From the NCBI RefSeq assembly GCF_024756275.1, contig NZ_JANUGQ010000043.1, forward strand, positions 1 through 32,801: DNA of 32,801 bases, written 5' to 3'. Of this stretch, positions 7,871 to 14,880 are shown piece by piece. Origin of the DNA: Streptomyces pyxinae. GTDB taxonomy: Bacteria > Actinomycetota > Actinomycetes > Streptomycetales > Streptomycetaceae. A program made the translations under genes and the position numbers. The notes under the pieces were generated by a model, which made no database searches, was not told the DNA's origin, and was given only the letters and a program-made list of their open reading frames with translations. Numbering within the stretch: the first letter of the stretch is position 1; each line of letters opens with the position of its first letter.

Positions 7871-9277
7871 ATGAACCTCGGCGTGCGCTGGACCCTGCAC
7901 GGCGACGGACGAACACCCGCTCCCGGCGCCGTCGTCCGGCCGGACGAGCGGCTCTCCTGGCCGCGCACGGTGGGGCTCGGCGCCCAGCACGTGGTCGCGA
8001 TGTTCGGCGCGTCCTTCGTCGCTCCGGTACTCATGGGGCTCGATCCGAACCTCGCGATCATGATGTCCGGCATCAGCACCGTGATCTTCCTGCTCGCCAC
8101 CCGTGGCCGGGTGCCCAGCTATCTGGGCTGCTCGCTGTCGTTCGTCGGCGTGGCCGCCACCATCCGGGCGACCGGCGGCACCAGTGCGACCGTCACCGGA
8201 GCCGTACTGGCCGTCGGCGTGGTGCTGTTCCTGGCCGGGCTGGCGGTCCAGCGGTTCGGGGCCAGGATCATTCACGCGGCGATGCCCCCGGTGGTCACCG
8301 GCGCCGTGGTGATGCTGATCGGCTTCAATCTGGCCCCGGTGACGGCCTCCACCTACTGGCCGCAGGACCAGTGGACCGCGCTGCTCGTGATGCTCTTCAC
8401 CGGGCTGGCGGTGGTGTGTCTGCGCGGCTTCTGGTCCCGGATCGCGATCTTCCTGGGGCTGGTCTTCGGCTACGGCATCTCCTGGGTCTTCGACCTGGTC
8501 TTCGGCCGGATCCACTCCCCGGCCGGCGGCGCCGAGGCGGTCGACCACTGGCGGCTGGACCTCTCCGGCGTCGGCCGGGCCGACTGGATCGGGCTGCCGT
8601 CCTTCCACGCGCCCAGCTTCGAGTGGTCCGCCATCCTGGTCGCGCTGCCCGTGGTGATCGCGCTCATCGCGGAGAACGCCGGGCATGTCAAGGCGGTCGG
8701 CGAGATGACCGGGGACTCGCTGGACGACAAGCTGGGCACCGCCATCGCCGCCGACGGCGCCGGTTCGATCCTCTCCACCGCCGTGGGCGGCCCGCCCAAC
8801 ACCACGTACTCCGAGAACATCGGCGTCATGGCCGCCACCCGGGTCTACTCCACCGCCGCCTACTGGGCCGCCGCCGGCTTCGCGCTGCTCTTCGGGCTCT
8901 GCCCCAAGTTCGGCGCGGTCGTCGCCGCCGTACCGGGCGGGGTGCTCGGCGGGATCACCGTCATCCTGTACGGCATGATCGGTCTGCTCGGCGCCCAGAT
9001 CTGGACCAACGCCGGAGTGGACCTGCGCAACCCGCTCAACCTGGTGCCGGCGGCCGCGGGCGTCATCATCGGGGTGGGCGGGGTGAGCCTGAAGTTCACC
9101 GACAACTTCCAGCTCGGCGGCATCGCGCTCGGCACGATCGTCGTCATCACCGGCTACCACGTGCTGCGTGCCTTCGCCCCGGCCCATATGAAGGAGCAGG
9201 AGCCCCTGCTCGACTCCGGCACCAGCTCCTACGAGGGCGACCACGGCGCCGAGCACCGGACCGACGACCGTCCCTGA
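7871..9277 (+). CDS. NCS2-family uracil/xanthine permease
   Basis: A membrane nucleobase:cation symporter of 468 aa. It has the NCS2 hallmarks: AQHVVAMFGA in TM1, the substrate-site region ALIAENAGHVKAVGE near residue 270 and the signature NTTYSENIGVMAATRVYS near residues 310-327, which is closest to UraA-like uracil transporters (TTYGENIGV). About 14 hydrophobic segments are visible. ATG 7871 is preceded by a weak GGAG at 7859-7862. The gene stands alone; a very strong hairpin follows it. Uracil is the likeliest substrate, but xanthine/uric acid cannot be excluded by reading alone. Confidence 0.92.
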   Translation: MNLGVRWTLHGDGRTPAPGAVVRPDERLSWPRTVGLGAQHVVAMFGASFVAPVLMGLDPNLAIMMSGISTVIFLLATRGRVPSYLGCSLSFVGVAATIRATGGTSATVTGAVLAVGVVLFLAGLAVQRFGARIIHAAMPPVVTGAVVMLIGFNLAPVTASTYWPQDQWTALLVMLFTGLAVVCLRGFWSRIAIFLGLVFGYGISWVFDLVFGRIHSPAGGAEAVDHWRLDLSGVGRADWIGLPSFHAPSFEWSAILVALPVVIALIAENAGHVKAVGEMTGDSLDDKLGTAIAADGAGSILSTAVGGPPNTTYSENIGVMAATRVYSTAAYWAAAGFALLFGLCPKFGAVVAAVPGGVLGGITVILYGMIGLLGAQIWTNAGVDLRNPLNLVPAAAGVIIGVGGVSLKFTDNFQLGGIALGTIVVITGYHVLRAFAPAHMKEQEPLLDSGTSSYEGDHGAEHRTDDRP

Positions 9278-9300
9278 CCCCCTGCCCCCGGTCTCGGCCC

Positions 9301-9347
9301 CGGCGACGGCCCGGTCCGCGCGATCCGCGCGGACCGGGCCGTCGCCG
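9301..9347 (+). terminator. Strong 22-bp stem hairpin after the NCS2 permease gene
   Basis: Arms 9301-9322 and 9326-9347 are perfectly complementary over 22 bp with a 3-nt loop (ATC). It starts 24 nt after the stop. There is no U-tract, but the stem is among the strongest in the window. Confidence 0.85.
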
Positions 9348-9450
9348 TCGCTGTAGCCGCCGGCCGCCGTCGCTGTTGCCGGCCGCCGTCGGGCGTAATC
9401 GGTGATTGCCGGTGGCCGGTGATCGCCGGTGGCCGGTGAGTGCCGCCGGT
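9344..9450. repeat. Short imperfect tandem repeats
   Basis: GCCGTCGCTGT occurs at 9344-9354 and 9366-9376, with a partial copy at 9385. Two 17-bp units GGTGATYGCCGGTGGCC follow (9401-9417, 9418-9434), with a decaying third. The stretch is between the terminator and the DUF3224 gene and shows no coding potential. Confidence 0.75.
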
Positions 9451-9496
9451 CGTGGTCGGCGGGCATTGTCAGTGGCGCCGCCTACGATGCGGTGCC

Positions 9497-9913
9497 ATGA
9501 GAGCTTCCGGCATCTTCACCGTGCATGCGTTCGTCCCGGCCGACCCCGCCCCGGTACCGCCCCCGCCCCCGGTCGACACCGCCTTGCCGGTGGGCGTCTC
9601 CACCATGGAGAAGCGGTACGAGGGCGAGGTGACCGGCCGCTCCACCACTCTGCTCACCGGCGCCTACGACCCGGCCACCCAGTCCGGCACCTATGTCGCG
9701 ATGGAGTCCTTCGAGGGCACCCTGAACGGCCGGTCGGGCACGTTCAACTTCGCCCACTCCAAGTCGAGCCTCGGCCCCCGGGTCAGTGACGAGTTCTTCG
9801 TCCTGGTCCCCGGCAGCGGCACCGGGGAGCTCGCCGGGATCTCCGGCTCCGGCGAGCTGGTGGTCGAGGAGGACGGCACCCACCGGATCCGGTTCGCCTA
9901 CGAGCTGGGCTGA
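9497..9913 (+). CDS. DUF3224-domain protein
   Basis: A small soluble protein of 138 aa. I recognise DUF3224 from the opening RASGIFTVHAF, the central Tyr-Glu-Gly and FEGTLNGRSGTFNF segments and the closing GELAGISGSGELVVEEDGTHR. The family is predicted to form an all-beta, lipocalin-like/allene oxide cyclase-like barrel; its function is unknown. It carries a proline-rich insertion PAPVPPPPP near the N-terminus. ATG 9497 is taken because it gives the family start; no clear RBS is visible, so the transcript may be leaderless or weakly translated. The gene is monocistronic, with a 7-bp hairpin right after the stop. Confidence 0.85.
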   Translation: MRASGIFTVHAFVPADPAPVPPPPPVDTALPVGVSTMEKRYEGEVTGRSTTLLTGAYDPATQSGTYVAMESFEGTLNGRSGTFNFAHSKSSLGPRVSDEFFVLVPGSGTGELAGISGSGELVVEEDGTHRIRFAYELG

Positions 9914-9916
9914 GCA

Positions 9917-9933
9917 CCGGGCGCCCCGCCCGG
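9917..9933 (+). terminator. Short GC hairpin after the DUF3224 gene
   Basis: CCGGGCG (9917-9923) pairs with CGCCCGG (9927-9933) around CCC, 3 nt after the stop codon. No U-tract. Confidence 0.45.
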
Positions 9934-10053
9934 GCGGATGGCACCGCGCGGCCGGGGCGCTTCCCGTTTCGGCCATTTTCCGCCGTTCCCTCGTTCCGGG
10001 GAAGCCCGGCGCGATGACCGCGTGGCGGGCGGACCGGCTGGGACGCTGCCTCC

Positions 10054-10854
10054 ATGACACAGCGAGGCAGCTTGATCGGGTTTGACCCGGTGACGGAGCC
10101 CGGCACACCCGGCGCGCTCGGCGGGGAGTCGGTCGGCGCGGGGTCGGTGAACGCCGAGTCGGTCGGCGCGGAGCCGGCCGGCGTCGAGTCGGTCGGCGCG
10201 ATGGTGGCGCGCATGCGGGAGCTGGGCGCGGAGTGGCCGGCCGGCGACGGGGTGGCGGTCTTCAACCGGGTCTATCTCACGGTCACCGAGGAGCTCGGCC
10301 GGCGGATCGACGGGGGCGATTTCCCGGACCGGCGGACCGCCGCGGCCCTGGACGTGCGGTTCGCGGCGCGCTATCTGGCGGCGGTGGACACGGTGGCGGC
10401 GGGCGGGCGGCCTCCGGCCTGCTGGGGTCCGCTCTTCCAGTACCGGCGCCATCCCGGCGTACGCCCGCTGCAGTGCGCGCTGGCCGGGATCAACGCGCAC
10501 ATCGGGCACGATCTGGCGCTGGCGGTGGTGGACACCTGCCTGGCGCTCGGCTGTGCACCAGCCGATCTGGAGGGCGCGTTCGACCGGGTCGGAGACGTAC
10601 TGATGCTGCTGGAGGAGGGAGTCAGGGAGGAACTGATGCCGGGCCCCGACCTGCTGGAGGTCGCGGACCCGCTCACTCATCTGCTGGGCTGCTGGAGCCT
10701 GGACCGGGCCCGGGAGGGCGCCTGGCTGGCGGCCCGGTCGCTGTGGCAGCTGCGCCGGCTGCCGGAGCTGGCCGAGGAGTTCACCGAACGCCTCGACCGC
10801 TCCGTGGGTCTGGTGGGGCGGATGCTGCTCACGCCGCTCACACCGTGCGGCTGA
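10054..10854 (+). CDS. DUF5995-like protein of unknown function
   Basis: A soluble, mostly helical protein of 266 aa. The region after residue 50 (FNRVYLTVTEEL, FAARYLAAVD, then CALAGINAHIGHDLALAV near residues 145-162) resembles DUF5995, whose members share the NAHIxHDLA motif; the His residues could bind metal, but this is not shown. The N-terminal 50 residues are low complexity, with ESVGA three times at a 10-residue period. ATG 10054 has no strong RBS; ATG 10201, just after the repeats, is an alternative start that would remove them and still keep the conserved part. The gene is convergent with the monooxygenase gene, with 52 bp between them. Confidence 0.72.
   Translation: MTQRGSLIGFDPVTEPGTPGALGGESVGAGSVNAESVGAEPAGVESVGAMVARMRELGAEWPAGDGVAVFNRVYLTVTEELGRRIDGGDFPDRRTAAALDVRFAARYLAAVDTVAAGGRPPACWGPLFQYRRHPGVRPLQCALAGINAHIGHDLALAVVDTCLALGCAPADLEGAFDRVGDVLMLLEEGVREELMPGPDLLEVADPLTHLLGCWSLDRAREGAWLAARSLWQLRRLPELAEEFTERLDRSVGLVGRMLLTPLTPCG
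10126..10200 (+). repeat. 30-bp-period repeat in the 5' end of the DUF5995-like gene
   Basis: The 15-mer GAGTCGGTCGGCGCG is present exactly three times, at 10126, 10156 and 10186, separated by two related but diverged 15-mers. It encodes ESVGA repeats and ends directly before an in-frame ATG at 10201. Confidence 0.88.
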
Positions 10855-10906
10855 TCGCTCGCGACCGCTCGCACACGAGTGTGTCCGCCCCACTCCCCAA
10901 CGTCCG

Positions 10907-12598
10907 TCAGTCCTCCGGAAGTTCCACCGGGGCGATCTCGTCGTAGACGTCCCCGGGACCGGGGTTGGTCGGGTCGGTGGCGCCGCCGAGGTGGTGCATC
11001 ACGCCCCACACCGCGTTGAGCGCGGTCTGCACGGCGCCCTCCGCCCAGCCGGCGGTCCAGGAGATGTCGTCGCCCGCGAGGAAGATGCCCCGCTTGTCCT
11101 CGGGCAGCCGGTCCTGCATGAAGTGGGTGAACAGCCGCCGCTGGTAGCGGTAGTGGCCCGGCAGGTTGGCCTTGAAGGCGCCCATGAAGTAGGGCTCGTT
11201 CTCCCAGGAGACCGTCACCGGGTTGCCGATGATGTGCTTCCGGATGTCGACCTTCGGGTAGATCTCGCCGAGCGACTTCAGCATGACCTCCATCCGCTCG
11301 TTGGCGGAGAGCGGCAGCCACTTGAGGCTGTCGTCGCACCAGGTGTACGAGAGGCAGATCACGGCCGGCTTGTCCGGGCCGTCGTCCAGCAGATAGGTGC
11401 CCCGGGTCATCCGGTCGGTGAGCGTCATCGACATGACGTCCCGCCCGGTCTGCTCGTCCTTGTCCAGCCAGAACGGCCGGTCCACCGGCACGAACAGCTT
11501 GGACGACTCCATGTAGTGGGTGCGCTCCATCGCCGTCCAGTGGTCGATGGGGAAGAGCGAGTCGTCGCAGGCGATCTTCGAGAGCAGCATCCAGGACTGG
11601 GCGGTGAAGATCGCCGCCTGGTACGTACGGATGTCGCCGGCCGCGTCGGTGACCACGATCCGGTTGTCGGCCACCCGGTGCAGCCGGGTGACGGCGGGCC
11701 GGGGCTCGCCCTCGTGGAGCGACCGCAGCGAGGTGCCGACCGGCCAGTGGACCAGCTTCCGCGGCTCGCGCTCCCAGAGGCGCAGCGGCAGCTGCTGCGA
11801 GCCGCCGACGATGCCCCGGTGGAAGTCGTCGGCCTCGGTGTAGACGACCCGCAGGATCTCCAGGATGGAGTTGGGGAAGTCGGTGTCCCAGCCGCCGGTG
11901 CCGAAGCCGACCTGGCCGAAGATCTCCCGGTGCCGGAAGGATTTGAACGCCTCGGAGTCGCAGAGGAAGCCGTAGAAGGTCTGGTTGTCCAGCTTCTCGA
12001 CCAGCTGGGCCCAGATCTCCCGGATGCGCGGGACATCGCGCTCCCGCATGGCGCGGTTCATGTCGGAGAAGTCCGCGCCCTCCTCCAGACAGGCGCCCCA
12101 GGCGTCGGCCACGTCCCGGTAGACCTGGGGCAGGTCGTCGATGGTCTCGGCGTAGTGGGACTCGCCCTTGAGGTCCACCACGGTGGAGGGGGTGGACTCG
12201 GCCAGCGGGTTGGGGAACGGCCTGGTCTCCAGACCCACCAGGTCGATGTAGTGCTGGAGCGCCGTGGAGGACGGCGGAAAGCGCATCGCGCCCATCTCGG
12301 CGGTCAGCGACGGGTCGCAGCCGTCGAAGCCGACGGTGCGCAGCCGGCCGCCGATCTGGTCGGCCTCGTAGACGACCGGCTTGAGGCCCATCTTCATCAG
12401 CTCGTACGCCGCGACGATGCCGGAGAGCCCGCCGCCGATCACGGCGACCTCGGTGCCGTGCGCGGTCGCCGGTATCTGGCCGAGGCCGGCCGGGTGGGCG
12501 AGGAAGTCGTCGTAGGCGTACGGGAAGTCCGGACCGAACATGGTGATCGGCGGCTGCGCGTCGGTGTGCTGGACGGCGTTGGGCACCGTGGACGTCAT
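10907..12598 (-). CDS. L-arginine/L-lysine 2-monooxygenase-type flavoprotein (DavB-like)
   Basis: An FAD-dependent amino acid monooxygenase (563 aa) that oxidatively decarboxylates a basic amino acid to the corresponding amide, CO2 and water. The FAD fold is at residues 50-80 (VAVIGGGLSGIVAAYELMK, acidic Glu79), GGRLRT at 83-88 is the second FAD motif, and LAGDDISWTAGWAEGAVQ is the C-terminal flavin segment. From memory it aligns along its whole length with Pseudomonas lysine 2-monooxygenase DavB, including ITMFGPDFP, HPAGLG, GQVGFGTGGWD and NPGPGDV. In Streptomyces griseus the classical enzyme is arginine 2-monooxygenase (product 4-guanidinobutyramide), so arginine is as likely as lysine. 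AAGGAGT lies 9 nt before ATG 12598. It follows the amidase gene by 86 bp, probably in one transcript. Confidence 0.88.
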   Translation of the reverse strand: MTSTVPNAVQHTDAQPPITMFGPDFPYAYDDFLAHPAGLGQIPATAHGTEVAVIGGGLSGIVAAYELMKMGLKPVVYEADQIGGRLRTVGFDGCDPSLTAEMGAMRFPPSSTALQHYIDLVGLETRPFPNPLAESTPSTVVDLKGESHYAETIDDLPQVYRDVADAWGACLEEGADFSDMNRAMRERDVPRIREIWAQLVEKLDNQTFYGFLCDSEAFKSFRHREIFGQVGFGTGGWDTDFPNSILEILRVVYTEADDFHRGIVGGSQQLPLRLWEREPRKLVHWPVGTSLRSLHEGEPRPAVTRLHRVADNRIVVTDAAGDIRTYQAAIFTAQSWMLLSKIACDDSLFPIDHWTAMERTHYMESSKLFVPVDRPFWLDKDEQTGRDVMSMTLTDRMTRGTYLLDDGPDKPAVICLSYTWCDDSLKWLPLSANERMEVMLKSLGEIYPKVDIRKHIIGNPVTVSWENEPYFMGAFKANLPGHYRYQRRLFTHFMQDRLPEDKRGIFLAGDDISWTAGWAEGAVQTALNAVWGVMHHLGGATDPTNPGPGDVYDEIAPVELPED

Positions 12599-12684
12599 GG
12601 GGTACGGACTCCTTGCACGGGGGGTGAGGTGGGGCAGGGAAGGCGGCGGGGCCGGGCGGCCGGTGGTCCGGCTCGGGACCGGGC

Positions 12685-13482
12685 TCAGCCGAGCGTGGCG
12701 TAGAGGCCCGGCCGGCGGTCGGCCAGGTAGGGGTTCTCCCGGCGCGACCCGGTCAGCAGCTCGGGGTCGGCGTCACCGGTGATCAGCTCCTCGCCGCGGC
12801 CGGCCCGGGCGCGGGCGGCCCCGTCGGGCCCGGCCAGCACCGAGCGGCCGACGAACTCGAACTCGCCCTCCTGGCCGATCCGGTTGGCGTACGCGATGTA
12901 GAGCTGGCTCTCGAAGGCGCGCACCGGCACCACGGACTCCGCGACGATCTCGGCCGGGTGCATCAGGGCGGTGGGCACCAGGAGCAGGTCGGTGCCGGCG
13001 AGGGCGTGGGCGCGGACGTTCTCCGGGAACTCCACGTCGTAGCAGATGATCAGGCCGACCCGCAGCCCGCCGAGCTCCGCCTGCACGACCGGCTGGTCGC
13101 CGGGGGTGAAGGCGCCGAGCTCGAAGCCGCCGAAGAGGTGGGTCTTGCGGTAGTTGGCGAGCCGGGTGCCGTCCGGGCCGATCAGCTGGGCTGAGTTGTA
13201 CACCCGGTCGCCGTCGCGCTCCGGGTAGCCGTAGGCGATGCCCAGACCGTGCCGGACGGCGAGCGCCGCGACCGCCTCGGCGGAGGGCCCGTCGGCGGGC
13301 TCGGCCAGCCGGGCGACGCCGTCCCCGATGGCGTACCCGGTGAGGAACATCTCGGGCACCACCAGCAGCCCGGCCCCGGTGGCGGCGGCCCGCCCGGCCG
13401 CCTCGTCCAGGGCCGCGAGGTTGGCCGCCACGTCACCGGGACGACCGGAGCTCTGGAGCAGGGCGGTGCGCAGCGGCGGCAT
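12685..13482 (-). CDS. Nitrilase-superfamily carbon-nitrogen hydrolase (amidase, DavA-like)
   Basis: A cytoplasmic amidase of 265 aa, close to the 264 aa of Pseudomonas DavA. The catalytic triad is Glu44 (VVPEMFLTGY), Lys113 (NYRKTHLFG) and Cys148 (GLIICYDVEFPE). The expected reaction is hydrolysis of the amide produced by the neighbouring monooxygenase: 5-aminovaleramide to 5-aminovalerate, or 4-guanidinobutyramide to 4-guanidinobutyrate, plus ammonia. The ATG at 13480-13482 was chosen over a frame-open upstream ATG because it has GACGAGG 7 nt before it and matches the family N-terminus. It is the first gene of a two-gene operon; three TTGCGC-like boxes lie 140-200 bp upstream. Confidence 0.9.
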   Translation of the reverse strand: MPPLRTALLQSSGRPGDVAANLAALDEAAGRAAATGAGLLVVPEMFLTGYAIGDGVARLAEPADGPSAEAVAALAVRHGLGIAYGYPERDGDRVYNSAQLIGPDGTRLANYRKTHLFGGFELGAFTPGDQPVVQAELGGLRVGLIICYDVEFPENVRAHALAGTDLLLVPTALMHPAEIVAESVVPVRAFESQLYIAYANRIGQEGEFEFVGRSVLAGPDGAARARAGRGEELITGDADPELLTGSRRENPYLADRRPGLYATLG

Positions 13483-13780
13483 GGGCGTACCTCGTCGGGG
13501 AGTGGGCTGGGGCGGGGGGTGACCTCTAGTGCCGGAGGGGCCGGCGAGGCGCTTCCGAAGGAGTGGGAAGCCGACCAAAACGGTACGGTCCGGCCTTCCC
13601 TCCCGACAAGGCACGACCGTTGCGGACCGACCGTCGCTTCGTTGCGCACCTGACCTGTTCAGCGGCGATTCGTTGCGCCGTCAACCGCCGTCGGTGTGGC
13701 GGCGTGGCCGGACGCGTCCCGGGGGCGAGCACCAACCGGGTGACTGGATGCGTCCCGGGCGCCGGAGCCCCGGATACCGG
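13483..13780. other. Intergenic region upstream of the amidase operon
   Basis: No gene is supported in this 298-bp stretch. It holds a TAGAGG hexamer on the minus strand (13523-13528) without a good -35, short dyads such as CTTCCGAAG, the three TTGCGS boxes at 13620-13678 and the start of imperfect repeats near 13709. Confidence 0.6.
13620..13678. promoter_or_regulatory. Three phased TTGCGS boxes upstream of the amidase/monooxygenase operon
   Basis: TTGCGG (13620-13625), TTGCGC (13642-13647) and TTGCGC (13673-13678) lie in the same orientation, 22 and 31 bp apart. All three are preceded by G (GTTGCG) and two are followed by TCAAC or TGAC, giving partial GTTG-N5/6-CAAC dyads. The permease-asnC operon has boxes with spacings of 21 and 30 bp. 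Candidate sites for the Lrp/AsnC protein encoded at 14415-14870. Confidence 0.5.
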
Positions 13781-13810
13781 ATGCGCCCCGGGGGCCGAGC
13801 ACGACTCGGG
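13709..13810. repeat. Imperfect 33-36-bp repeats
   Basis: Three units begin GGAYGCGYCCCGGG (near 13710, 13746 and 13779) and continue with related GAGC/CCGG-rich sequence. They lie directly upstream of the hydrophobic reading frame of the broken membrane gene. Confidence 0.55.
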
Positions 13811-14320
13811 TGGCCGAGTACGGCCCGCCGGCTCGGTGGTCCCGCGCTCTCGCTGGCCGTCCCGCCGTTCGGCGTGGGCGTGGCCTGGCTGATGCTGCGC
13901 GCCCTGGACGGGGACATCGTCTCCACCGCGGACGTGGGCGATCACGGCGTACTGCTCGGGCTGCTGATCATGGTGTTGTTCTTCATCGGCGCCCTGCGTG
14001 CTCGTGCTGGTCGCCGTGGTGTGCTTCGCCCTCATCACGGCGGTCGTCGGCCTGAACGGCTGCTTCCGTCTCGGCGACGTCCACCGGCTGCCGCCCGCGC
14101 TGGTCTCGCCGCTGCTCGTGTGGACCCTGTTCGGCGTCCAGCTCTTCGACGACGCCGACCTGGCGGCCCCGCCCGCCGTGCTCTGGGCGTTCTCGCTCGG
14201 CGGCCCACTGTCGGTGACGGCGCTGTCGCCGTGGGAGATCCGTCACCTCCGCACCCGGTACGGCGTGACCCTCCGCTCGGCCCTGGGCCTCCCGCCGCGC
14301 GAGCGCAGACGGGCCACGCC
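13781..14320 (+). pseudogene. Frameshifted integral membrane protein gene
   Basis: Two adjacent reading frames each encode good membrane sequence. One, to about 13996, encodes LAVPPFGVGVAWLMLRALDG and GLLIMVLFFIGAL. The other, from 13998, encodes LVLVAVVCFALITAVVG, then FRLGDVHRLPP, ALVSPLLVWTLFGVQLF and LSPWEIRHLRTRYGVTL. One extra base near 13997 (or two missing) breaks the frame. No start with an RBS is found (ATG 13781 is only the nearest in frame) and the second frame runs past the protein-like part without a stop, into the antisense of the asnC gene. This looks like a decayed gene; a sequencing error at 13997 is the alternative. Family not recognised. Both ends are approximate. Confidence 0.6.
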
Positions 14321-14414
14321 ACCCCGCCCGGTACCGGCCGGTGACGACGGGGCCCCGCCCGGTACCGGCGGGTGCCGTGCCGCCGCCGTACCGCCGTACC
14401 GGCGCCCCGGTGGG

Positions 14415-14870
14415 TCAGGCGGGCGGGCCGGAGGAGAAGCGGCGGAGAAGGGGGGAGAGCACCAGCACGGACTTGGTGCGCTCCACGAAGGGCTCCCCCG
14501 CGATCCGCTCCAGCACCCGCTCGAAGTGGCGCATGTCGGCGGCGAAGATCTGGACGAGCGCGTCCGCGTCCCCGGTGACGGTGGACGCGGACACGACTTC
14601 CGGATAGCGCTCCAGACCCCGGTGGATGGCCTCCGGGGAGGTGTTGCGACGGCAGTAGATCTCGATGAACCCCTCGGTCTCCCAGCCGAGGGCGGCCGGG
14701 TCCACCCGTACGGTGAACCCGGTGATCGCGCCCTCGGCCCGCAGCCGGTCCACGCGCCGTTTCACGGCCGGGGCGGAGAGCCCCACCAGGGAGCCGATGT
14801 CGGCGTAGCTGCGCCGGGCGTCCTCGGCAAGGGCGTGGACAATGCGTTCGTCGAGGTCGTTCAGTCGCAC
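14415..14870 (-). CDS. Lrp/AsnC-family transcriptional regulator
   Basis: A 151-aa feast/famine regulator. The N-terminal HTH is at about residues 5-45 (SYADIGSLVGLSAPAVKRRVDRL) and the RAM effector domain at about 65-140, with the ligand-loop motif TVTGDADALV (98-106). GTG 14870 is chosen because LNDLDERIVHALAEDARR is the family start; only a distant AGAGAAG is visible, so translation is probably coupled to the permease gene, whose stop lies 10 nt upstream. Its place behind a cationic amino acid permease and next to the arginine/lysine monooxygenase operon suggests it senses a basic amino acid and controls both. Candidate sites are at 13620-13678 and 16518-16574. Confidence 0.93.
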   Translation of the reverse strand: MRLNDLDERIVHALAEDARRSYADIGSLVGLSAPAVKRRVDRLRAEGAITGFTVRVDPAALGWETEGFIEIYCRRNTSPEAIHRGLERYPEVVSASTVTGDADALVQIFAADMRHFERVLERIAGEPFVERTKSVLVLSPLLRRFSSGPPA

Positions 14871-14880
14871 AGGGGGTGGA

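Noticed and set aside
7715..9466. Long minus-strand frame opposite the NCS2 permease gene
   Set aside because: Composition is His/Asp/Gly-rich without motifs; the plus-strand frame has clear NCS2 signatures.
10991..12703. Plus-strand 570-codon frame opposite the monooxygenase gene
   Set aside because: Shadow frame with low-complexity composition; the FAD-binding and DavB-like sequence is on the minus strand.
13998..14414. Separate membrane protein gene starting at GTG 13998
   Set aside because: No RBS before 13998 and the hydrophobic segment continues from the preceding frame; a frameshifted single gene explains it better.
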